Shown in pieces: positions 8,562-14,851 of a stretch of 35,274 nt of DNA. The position numbers and the translations under genes are program-made. Source of the DNA: Terriglobales bacterium (lineage in GTDB: Bacteria > Acidobacteriota > Terriglobia > Terriglobales > Acidobacteriaceae); NCBI GenBank assembly GCA_024281115.1, contig JAMXLI010000154.1, positions 1 to 35,274 on the forward strand, given 5' to 3'. Each line of letters starts with the position of its first letter. Position 1 is the stretch's first letter. The notes below the pieces were generated by a model, which saw only the letters and a list, made by a program, of their open reading frames with translations, was not told the origin of the DNA and made no database searches.

Positions 8562-9530
8562 CTAGGGTTGGGACTGCGCCGCCTCCACCGCGCGGTTCTC
8601 GTCCGCGAACTGCCACGAAGCTTCTTTGGCCTTGATCAACCGGTACATGGCCGCGTGCAGCGGCGCCGCAACGCCGGCCCGTTCGGCCTGGCGGGCGATC
8701 GCACCGCTGAGAAAATCCACTTCCGTCGGGAGCCGCCGCCGGACATCGTAGAGCATGGACGGCGGATGGTTCGTCTGCGCCCCCAGCTTGTTCATCTCCC
8801 AAGGGTCCTCGTGCAGTTGGATGCCCGAGGCCCGCGCCACCGCTTTCCCTTCCTCGATCAGCGCGTGCAACAAGTTTCCCAGGGACGAAAACTCGGTTTC
8901 ATCGGCGAAGTGGGGCGAATGCGGCAGCTCCGTGAGCGCGGAAACCGAGTTCACCGAGGCATTGAAGATGAGCTTCGACCACTGCGCCGGGCGCGCGTCC
9001 TCCAAGGCCTCGGCTTTCAGGCCCGCCGCCACCACCAGGTCCGCCGCCTGCTGGACGACTGCAAAGGGCGTGCCGCGCGGCTCAAAGGGGCCCATCCAGG
9101 TGGGCGTGTCCAGCTCATATTGCACGTGCGTATCGGAATGGCGCGTGCCGCTCATGAATGTAGTTGCCCGGACCACCCAGCCGCGCGTGTGCTCCGCCAG
9201 GATCTCTTCGCTGCCCAAACCGTTCTGGGCCGAAATCACCGCCCCGCGATCAAACAGATGTCCCACGGGCGCGAATGCATCTTCCGTCTGCGTCGCCTTG
9301 GTGGCCACGATTCCGAGATCGAATTCCGGCATGGCGCGCGCGCTGGCGGAAGCCTGCACCCGCGCCGTGAAGTTGTGCGCGTCCTTGCCGCTCACCCGCA
9401 AACCCTGTTCATTCAGGGCGCGGGCCTGAGCCTCGCGCCGCACGAACACGTGCACCTCCGCCACCCGCGCCAGGTGCGCCGCGTACAGGCTGCCAATTGC
9501 GCCGCACCCGACGATGCACACTCGTTTCAC
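8562..9530 (-). CDS. 2-dehydropantoate 2-reductase family protein (paralogue 2)
   Basis: This 322-residue PanE/ApbA-family oxidoreductase has a Rossmann motif GCGAIG (9-14) and AQNGLGSEE with N103. It also has K186 in WSKLIFNAS and E270 in LPTEVDFLSG. It is a paralogue of the protein at 3875-4795; they share the segments around TWMGPFEP, LIFNAS and PTEVDF. A C-terminal tail of ~20 polar residues is unique to this copy. It sits between the molybdenum hydroxylase large subunit (37-base gap) and the M24 gene (11-base gap). Having two copies in one operon makes a housekeeping pantothenate role unlikely; each may act on a different 2-oxo acid of the pathway. NADPH preference is typical of the family but not demonstrated here. 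Confidence 0.85.
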   Translation of the reverse strand: MKRVCIVGCGAIGSLYAAHLARVAEVHVFVRREAQARALNEQGLRVSGKDAHNFTARVQASASARAMPEFDLGIVATKATQTEDAFAPVGHLFDRGAVISAQNGLGSEEILAEHTRGWVVRATTFMSGTRHSDTHVQYELDTPTWMGPFEPRGTPFAVVQQAADLVVAAGLKAEALEDARPAQWSKLIFNASVNSVSALTELPHSPHFADETEFSSLGNLLHALIEEGKAVARASGIQLHEDPWEMNKLGAQTNHPPSMLYDVRRRLPTEVDFLSGAIARQAERAGVAAPLHAAMYRLIKAKEASWQFADENRAVEAAQSQP

Positions 9531-9567
9531 GGCCGCGGCGTGGCCTCCGCTCCAGGGAGGGCGGAGA

Positions 9568-12045
9568 TCATCGCTTTCCGCCCGGTGTTTTCACCCGCGA
9601 CTCGACTTTCACGTTCTTCGCCGACTGTGCCGCGTTCTGCAGCAGGTGGAAGATGCGGTCGCCATTGTTGAACGAGTCTTCGATGATAACGCCCTTGGCG
9701 AACAATGCATCCTGCAGGGCCGCCGAAAGCGTATGAATGGGAGCCGCCCCGCCCTCGCCCATGCCCTTGGCTCCGCTGTAGCTGTGGGGCGAAGGCGTCT
9801 GCAGATCGCCAAATTTCACATTGGGCATGTTCACCGCGGTGATGGGCGTGTAATCGCTGAAGGTGCTGGTCAGCATATTGCCCACCTCGTCGTAGGCGCA
9901 CGTCTCCAGCAAAGCTGCGCCAATGCCGTGCGCCGTAGCGCCGTACACCTGGCCTTCCACGATGGGCGGATTGATGACGGTGCCGCAATCGTCCACCGCG
10001 GCATAATCCAGAATGCGGGGGATGCAAGTGTCCGGCTCGACTTCCAGCACGGCGATGTGCAGTTGGGAAGCGTAGGTCAGGGTCAGGTTGCCGTATTTCT
10101 TCACCTTATCCGGCACTTTGAAGGGGGCGCGCCAGATGTAGCGGCAATTCAGCGTAATCTCGTGCAGCTCTTCCGGCAGCACGGCGCTGTTCACGTTGAC
10201 GATGTTGGCCAGTCCCCAGTAATTGATAGAACGGTCGCTTCCGCGCACCCGCAGCTCCGGCCCTTGCGCGCCCATGCCAAACTCTATTTCGTCTTCCTTC
10301 GCGCTAAGCGCAAAGGCTGCTAGCCGCTGCATCTCCTTGCGCAGCTTTTGCGCGGCGCCGTGGACCGCGGAGAGCCCCGAGACGGCGAACTGGCTGGCGT
10401 AGGTGCCGGAAAACCCGGTGTGAACGTTGCGCTCGGTGTCGAAGCCGGTGCGCACCGCGATCACGTCGGGGCTGATCTGGAGCACGTCGGCGACTACTTG
10501 CGCGGCGGTGGTTTCGTGGCCCTGGCCCTGGGGGCAGGAGCCCACGGCCACGACCACCTCGCCATAAATATCCAGTTTGACGTTGGCGCCTTGCGAGTTG
10601 CCGGAAAAAGGCGCGTTGGGATTCACGATCTGCGACTGGCCGAAGTTGTTGGTGCCGGAATCGAGCGTGGTGCCGATACCCATGCCCAGCAGTCGGCCCT
10701 GCTTGCGCCCGGCCTCGATCTTCTTCTGCCAATCGTCCCAGCCGATCAGTTTCTTGCCCTTCTCCAGCATCCCCGGATAGTTGCCCGAGTCGTACACGCA
10801 CCCGTTGGGCGTCAGGTAGGGGAACTCTTCCGGCCGCACGTAATTGCGCAGGCGCATTTCGTCGTTGGGAATGCCCAACTGGTGCCCGCAGATGTCCACC
10901 ACGCGTTCCAGGAACCAGAGGTGCTGCATGCGCGAGTAGCCGCGGTTGGGCCCCACGGGGCACTTGTTGGTGACCACCTGCGAGAAGTCAATCCGCGCGT
11001 TCTTGAAGCGATACACACCGGGAAATACCTGCGACCAGATGACGCAGCCCAGCGGCTCGTAGCGCGGGTAGGCGCCGCAATCGTCGATGTGGCGGGAGGC
11101 GATGGCGGTGATTACGCCCTTTTCGTCCAAGGCCACGCGCGTGTCGCGAAACACGCGCTCATTGCCGTGCGCGCTCGCGGTCATGTGCTCGGTGCGCGTT
11201 TCCACCCACTTAACCGGGCGGCCACCGCATTTCCGGGAAGCCAGCGCGCACACCGCCATCTGTGTGTAGTTGGTGATCTTGATCCCGAAGCTGCCGCCAA
11301 TGTCGAACGTCTGCACCCGGATCTGGTCAATATGAATGCCCAGGTGCGGCGCCAGGAACTGGATAGCGAACGAAGGGAACGAATTGTTGCACCAGTAGTA
11401 CAGGCGCCCGTCCTTGTGGTCCCACTGCGCGATGATGACGTTGGGTTCCAGCGGTGTGCTGGAGAATCGGTGGAAGTGCATGTGGTCAATCTCGACCACG
11501 TGGGCGGCCTGCTGGAACGCCTTTTCGACGTCGCCGTATTCGAATACGCCGCGCCAGACCAGGTTAGTGCCCGCTTCCTCGTGCAGCACGCTGCGATCGC
11601 TAAGCGCGTCCTCCGGATCCACCGCCGGAGGCAACGGGTCATACTCCACCTGCACCAGTTCGGCGGCATCCTGGGCGAGTCCCGGGGATGCCGCAACCAC
11701 CGCCGCGACCGGCTCGCCCTGGTAGCGCGCCTTCTCCACCGCCATGGGGTAATCGGCGATTTTCTGGCATTGCTCGGGCCCAATCTCGATGAAAGGATGG
11801 GTCAGAGCCTTCACCTCGCTGCCCGTAAGCACGGCGATGACGCCCGGCAACTTTTGGGCTGCCGAAAACTCCACGTTCAGCACACGGGCGTGCGCGTAGG
11901 GCGAGCGCACGAAGGCCAGGTGGGCCATGTCGCGCAGCTTGATATCGTCAATGAACTTGCCCTGCCCGCGCAGCAGACGGTCTTCTTCCTTGCGCCGTAC
12001 CGGCTGCCCGACCCAGCGTCTCCCGTTTTTTCCGTTCTCCGCCAT
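9568..12045 (-). CDS. molybdenum hydroxylase, molybdopterin-binding large subunit (xanthine/CO dehydrogenase family)
   Basis: This is 825 residues from ATG 12045. A GTG at 12093 would add 16 basic residues and leave 8 bases to the upstream stop. The N-terminal domain begins RRWVGQPVRRKED. Cofactor motifs follow: GGSFGIK (250-256), PQGQGHETTA (505-514) and, near the C-terminus, GMGEGGAAP, whose glutamate (E764) is the conserved catalytic base. The substrate loop reads VGPNRGYSRMQ (about 364-374), not the AYxCSFR motif of true aerobic CO dehydrogenase. The enzyme is therefore a xanthine-dehydrogenase-family hydroxylase or aldehyde oxidase that inserts water oxygen into a C-H bond of an aldehyde or N-heterocycle. 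It partners with the FeS and FAD subunits encoded immediately upstream. No MoCo-sulfuration or nucleotidyltransferase maturation genes are in view. Confidence 0.92.
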   Translation of the reverse strand: MAENGKNGRRWVGQPVRRKEEDRLLRGQGKFIDDIKLRDMAHLAFVRSPYAHARVLNVEFSAAQKLPGVIAVLTGSEVKALTHPFIEIGPEQCQKIADYPMAVEKARYQGEPVAAVVAASPGLAQDAAELVQVEYDPLPPAVDPEDALSDRSVLHEEAGTNLVWRGVFEYGDVEKAFQQAAHVVEIDHMHFHRFSSTPLEPNVIIAQWDHKDGRLYYWCNNSFPSFAIQFLAPHLGIHIDQIRVQTFDIGGSFGIKITNYTQMAVCALASRKCGGRPVKWVETRTEHMTASAHGNERVFRDTRVALDEKGVITAIASRHIDDCGAYPRYEPLGCVIWSQVFPGVYRFKNARIDFSQVVTNKCPVGPNRGYSRMQHLWFLERVVDICGHQLGIPNDEMRLRNYVRPEEFPYLTPNGCVYDSGNYPGMLEKGKKLIGWDDWQKKIEAGRKQGRLLGMGIGTTLDSGTNNFGQSQIVNPNAPFSGNSQGANVKLDIYGEVVVAVGSCPQGQGHETTAAQVVADVLQISPDVIAVRTGFDTERNVHTGFSGTYASQFAVSGLSAVHGAAQKLRKEMQRLAAFALSAKEDEIEFGMGAQGPELRVRGSDRSINYWGLANIVNVNSAVLPEELHEITLNCRYIWRAPFKVPDKVKKYGNLTLTYASQLHIAVLEVEPDTCIPRILDYAAVDDCGTVINPPIVEGQVYGATAHGIGAALLETCAYDEVGNMLTSTFSDYTPITAVNMPNVKFGDLQTPSPHSYSGAKGMGEGGAAPIHTLSAALQDALFAKGVIIEDSFNNGDRIFHLLQNAAQSAKNVKVESRVKTPGGKR

Positions 12046-12101
12046 TGGTGGAAGTTCCGCTTGCCGCTTTCGCGCGAGGAGCCGCGCGTTCACCGCCGCC
12101 G

Positions 12102-12572
12102 CTAACCTGCGACTGGGTTCTCGGCGGGTTTGTTCAGCGCCCCCTCCAGGGAATCGATCAGCTTCTGAACGTTCTTCTTGGCCAAGGGTTCCAGCAGCCC
12201 GCCCGCGATGGAGGCAAGTTTGCCAAACACCTGCGCCTCGCCGCTCCAGGCCACCTTGGTTTGGCCGTCGCCCGCCTCGGAGAGGTCGAATCCCGCCACC
12301 ATGCTGGTGCCGCCGCCACCTACGCTGCCCTGCCCTTTATATTTCGCATGATTGGGGCGTCCCGCCTCGGTGAGTTCCATCTTCACGTCGGCTACGCCCT
12401 TGATATAGCTGATGCCCACGTTGACTTTCACCGTGAAATGCGTCAGGTCCTGCACCGCGACGCTCTTGAAATCGGGCAGCAGCGGCGCAAACCGGTTGGG
12501 GTCAGTGAGGAAGTCGTACACCTCTTCCCGGCTCTTTCTGACCGTGAACTCACCGCCGAACTTGATTGCCAT
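12102..12572 (-). CDS. CoxG-like SRPBCC domain protein
   Basis: This 156-residue START/SRPBCC (CoxG, CO dehydrogenase subunit G) protein shows the fold's usual FTVRKSREEVYDFLTDPNRF start, where the first strand leads into the lid helix. Its end is amphipathic (LEPLAKKNVQKLIDSLEGAL). CoxG proteins are associated with membrane recruitment or maturation of molybdenum hydroxylases rather than catalysis. The start ATG directly follows the TAA of the 2Fe-2S gene with no gap, and the large-subunit gene follows. Its place inside the structural gene set (order FAD, FeS, CoxG, Mo) supports a dedicated accessory role for this enzyme. The glycine-rich GSVGGGGTS turn (about residue 84) is ordinary for the family. 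Confidence 0.9.
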   Translation of the reverse strand: MAIKFGGEFTVRKSREEVYDFLTDPNRFAPLLPDFKSVAVQDLTHFTVKVNVGISYIKGVADVKMELTEAGRPNHAKYKGQGSVGGGGTSMVAGFDLSEAGDGQTKVAWSGEAQVFGKLASIAGGLLEPLAKKNVQKLIDSLEGALNKPAENPVAG

Positions 12573-13073
12573 TTACCCTTCCTTGCTCAGCTTGGCGGCC
12601 ATGCGAATGGCCTTAAAGACGTTCATGTACCCGGTGCAACGACAGGTGTTCCCGGCAATTGCCTTGCGGATCTCCTTCTCGCCCGGGTCTTTCTTATGTT
12701 GCAGCAGCTGGTAGGTCGAAAGCAGCAAACCCGGAGTGCAGTATCCGCACTGCAAGCCGTAGGACTCGCCGAAGGCCCGCTGAATAGGATGGAGCTTGCC
12801 GTCCTGGGCCAGTCCTTCGACGGTCAGGATTTCGCCGCCGTCCGCTTGCGCCGCCAGCACGGTGCAGGACTTCACCGCGCGCCCGTTCAGCAGCACGGTG
12901 CAGGCGCCGCAGTAACTGGTGTCGCAGCCCACGTGGGTACCGGTGAGGTCCAGGGTCTCGCGCAAGAGCTCCACCAATAACAGCCGCGATTCGATTCGGG
13001 CAGTGTGCTCTGTGCCATTCACCTTGACCCGGAGGGTGACGCGATCGCCGGTTTCCGCCACGGTCTCAGGCAT
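12573..13073 (-). CDS. molybdenum hydroxylase 2Fe-2S subunit
   Basis: From ATG 13073 the protein is 166 residues, the usual length for CoxS/XdhC-type subunits. The plant-ferredoxin cluster motif is GCDTSYCGACTVLLNG plus a later Cys (C-x4-C-x2-C-x11-C). The second cluster has QCGYCTPG and CRCTGY in the helical domain. These carry electrons from the Mo centre to FAD. The frame is open upstream to 13250, but that extension is arginine-rich shadow of the FAD-subunit gene. The ATG at 13073 has an excellent GGAGGT 11 bases upstream and overlaps the FAD-subunit stop by 8 bases, which fixes the start. It is immediately followed by the CoxG-like gene. Confidence 0.93.
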   Translation of the reverse strand: MPETVAETGDRVTLRVKVNGTEHTARIESRLLLVELLRETLDLTGTHVGCDTSYCGACTVLLNGRAVKSCTVLAAQADGGEILTVEGLAQDGKLHPIQRAFGESYGLQCGYCTPGLLLSTYQLLQHKKDPGEKEIRKAIAGNTCRCTGYMNVFKAIRMAAKLSKEG

Positions 13074-13959
13074 AGATATGGCTGACCTCCACGCGCTCGC
13101 CCCGCGCCCGTTTCGCCGCCGCCCCAATGGCCCGCTTGACCAGGGCCGCCACCAGCGCCTTTTTGTACTCAGCCGAGCCGCGCATGTCCGGCTGCGGATC
13201 TGCAACCGACCGTGCCGCTTCCGCCGCCCGCTCGATCGCTTGAGGTTCAAGCACCTTGCCGCGCAGCTCGCCTTCGGCAGCGGCGGCGCGCAGAGGCGTC
13301 AGGCCCACCGCGCCCAGCACGATGCGCGCCTCCCGGCAGGTGTCACCTTCCAGGGCCAGCTGCACTGCGGCACTCGCGCTGGCATACACCGGCGCCGAAC
13401 GCTTGAATGCGAGATAAGCGCCCCCGCTGCCCGGAGCCGGCGTCTTCACCCGGATTTCGCTTACCAGCTCGTCGGGCGCAAGGGCCGAGGTGTAGGCATC
13501 GAGGAAGAATTCCTCAATAGGCACGGTGCGCTCGCCGCGTGGTCCAAGGCAACGCACCGAGGCGGGCAAAGTCATCAGGACGGCTCCCCAATCGCCACTG
13601 GGATCAGCCTCGGCCACCGAGCCGCCAATCGTCCCGCGGTTGCGGATCTGGACATCGGCAATGCCGGCAGCGCAATCGTGCAGGATGGGGATCTGCGCCG
13701 CGACCTCGGACTCCTCGATGTCGGCGTGGCGCGCCATCGCGCCCAGGCGCAGGCCACCATTCTCGGCACGGATGTAGGCTGCGTCGGAAACAAAGTTCAG
13801 ATCTACCAGATGGGCGGGACGGGCCAGGCGCAGCTTCATCAGGGGCACCAGGCTTTGGCCCCCGGCCAGCAACTTGGCCTCCTCACCGAGTTCGGCCAGC
13901 ATGGCGGCCGCTTCTGCCAACGAACTGGCGCGGTGATAGTGGAATGAGTGCGGAAACAT
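13066..13959 (-). CDS. molybdenum hydroxylase FAD-binding subunit
   Basis: This 297-residue CoxM-type protein has FAD-binding motifs LLAGGQSLVP (31-40) and IRNRGTIGGSVAEADPSGD (about 106-124). The CO_deh_flav_C domain follows (ECF-type VSEIRVKTPAPGSGGAYLAF). It passes electrons from the 2Fe-2S clusters to the final acceptor. It is the first gene of the minus-strand catabolic operon: a promoter-like pair lies 48-76 bases upstream of ATG 13959. It overlaps the FeS gene by 8 bases. The FAD-first gene order is common to catabolic molybdenum hydroxylases. No clear Shine-Dalgarno sequence is visible before 13959. Confidence 0.93.
   Translation of the reverse strand: MFPHSFHYHRASSLAEAAAMLAELGEEAKLLAGGQSLVPLMKLRLARPAHLVDLNFVSDAAYIRAENGGLRLGAMARHADIEESEVAAQIPILHDCAAGIADVQIRNRGTIGGSVAEADPSGDWGAVLMTLPASVRCLGPRGERTVPIEEFFLDAYTSALAPDELVSEIRVKTPAPGSGGAYLAFKRSAPVYASASAAVQLALEGDTCREARIVLGAVGLTPLRAAAAEGELRGKVLEPQAIERAAEAARSVADPQPDMRGSAEYKKALVAALVKRAIGAAAKRARGERVEVSHIYA
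13085..13090 (-). promoter_or_regulatory. Shine-Dalgarno site of the 2Fe-2S subunit gene
   Basis: The minus strand reads GGAGGT here, 11 bases before ATG 13073 and inside the end of the FAD-subunit gene. It rules out the 59-residue longer start and suggests translational coupling. Confidence 0.6.
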
Positions 13960-14006
13960 GAAGGCAGCGCCCGAAACCAGGTCCCGCCAACTGTCGCGGG
14001 CCGATA

Positions 14007-14035
14007 ACTGTACCGCCGCGTCCGCTTCTTTTCAA
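14007..14035 (-). promoter_or_regulatory. predicted sigma70 promoter of the molybdenum hydroxylase operon
   Basis: On the minus strand TTGAAA (14035-14030, 5/6) and TACAGT (14012-14007, 4/6) are separated by exactly 17 bases. The pair is oriented towards the FAD-subunit start, with a leader of about 40 bases. The -35 box lies inside the palindrome at 14031-14043. Confidence 0.5.
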
Positions 14036-14043
14036 CTGTTGAA
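14031..14043. promoter_or_regulatory. palindrome overlapping the -35 box, candidate operator
   Basis: TTCAACTGTTGAA is a perfect inverted repeat with 6-base arms around one base. It covers most of the -35 element of the predicted promoter. The position suits a dimeric repressor. No regulator gene is found in this cluster, so the binding protein is unknown. Confidence 0.4.
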
Positions 14044-14061
14044 CAATGCTGATGGGCGGCA

Positions 14062-14095
14062 CTCAGGCGGGTACGCGCTTTCCCGCGTGCCTGAG
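14062..14095 (-). terminator. long stem-loop after pcm, possible terminator
   Basis: CTCAGGC (14062-14068) pairs with GCCTGAG (14089-14095), and ACGCG (14073-14077) pairs with CGCGT (14084-14088). The result is a 12-pair stem with a four-base bulge and a six-base loop. It starts 14 bases after the pcm stop in the pcm direction. No T-run follows, so it could also be an mRNA-stabilising or insulating hairpin between the two minus-strand operons. Confidence 0.4.
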
Positions 14096-14108
14096 CGTGG
14101 CAGCGCGT

Positions 14109-14777
14109 TCAACCGGCGCCGGGAAAGCCTTCGGCACCCACCAGGGGCACGAAGCGACATGGGTCCAGGCGCGTGGTACTGGCTTTTCCATTTACCTTTT
14201 GCACCAGGTGCAATTCCTGCGCTTGCGGGGTGCCCACGGGCACAATGATGCGGCCCCCTTCCACCAACTGCTCGAACCACGCGGGGTTCACCCGCGGCGC
14301 GGCTGCGGAAACGATCACGGCGTCAAAGGGAGCCAGTTCGGGCAAGCCGGCGCTCCCATCGCCCGTAAACACGGTAATGTTGCGGTAGCCGAGGCGCCCG
14401 AGCACGCCGCGCGCCGGCGCCGCCAGGGCCTCGAACCTCTCAATGGAATACACGTGTGCCGCCAGTTCGGCCAGCACGGCGGTCTGGAACCCGGAGCCGG
14501 TGCCAATCTCGAGCACCAGGTCGCGCGGCTGCAGCCGTAGATTCTGGGTCATGGCGGCCACGATATAGGGCTGGGAGATGGTCTGGCCCTCGCCGATGGG
14601 CAGCGGATAGTCGCTGTAGGCGTCGTCGCGGTGCTCGGCGGGCACAAACTCGTGGCGCGGCACACGGCTGAAGGCGGCCAGCACGCGATCATCGTCGATG
14701 CCGCGGGCGCGCAGCTGCTCGGCCACCATTCTTGCGCGCGCCGTCGCGAAGGCTTCCGCATTGTTGCTGCCGATCAT
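14109..14777 (-). CDS. pcm: protein-L-isoaspartate O-methyltransferase
   Basis: This 222-residue protein shows the PCMT family pattern. RVPRHEFVPAEHRDDAYSD (about 43-61) and IGEGQTISQPYIVAAM (66-81) form the substrate end. LVLEIGTGSGFQTAVLAEL is SAM motif I, and VYSIERFEAL and GDGSAGLPELAPFDAVIVSAA are motifs II and III. It methylates isoaspartyl residues in aged proteins, starting their repair, in the cytosol or periplasm. No signal peptide is present, so it is cytosolic. It follows the TamB-like gene by 74 bases on the same strand and is probably the last gene of that envelope operon. A stem-loop lies just after it. Length is normal (E. coli Pcm has 208 residues). Confidence 0.93.
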   Translation of the reverse strand: MIGSNNAEAFATARARMVAEQLRARGIDDDRVLAAFSRVPRHEFVPAEHRDDAYSDYPLPIGEGQTISQPYIVAAMTQNLRLQPRDLVLEIGTGSGFQTAVLAELAAHVYSIERFEALAAPARGVLGRLGYRNITVFTGDGSAGLPELAPFDAVIVSAAAPRVNPAWFEQLVEGGRIIVPVGTPQAQELHLVQKVNGKASTTRLDPCRFVPLVGAEGFPGAG

Positions 14778-14851
14778 GGAACAAGCCGATCAATGAGGAA
14801 TGCTGGCAGGCGCGATTCAGCCCGGGCGGCCCGGCTACCCACGCCTACGGA

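Noticed and set aside
8551-8802. 84-codon upstream extension of the M24 gene
   Set aside because: It overlaps the preceding reductase gene and is low-complexity; ATG 8550 begins the conserved domain.
10348-12105. 585-codon open frame on the + strand
   Set aside because: It lies antisense to the Mo large subunit, is rich in Arg, His, Ala and Val, and has no family motif. It is a typical GC-rich shadow frame.
13074-13250. 59-codon upstream extension of the 2Fe-2S gene
   Set aside because: Arg-rich shadow of the FAD-subunit gene; GGAGGT before ATG 13073 marks the start.
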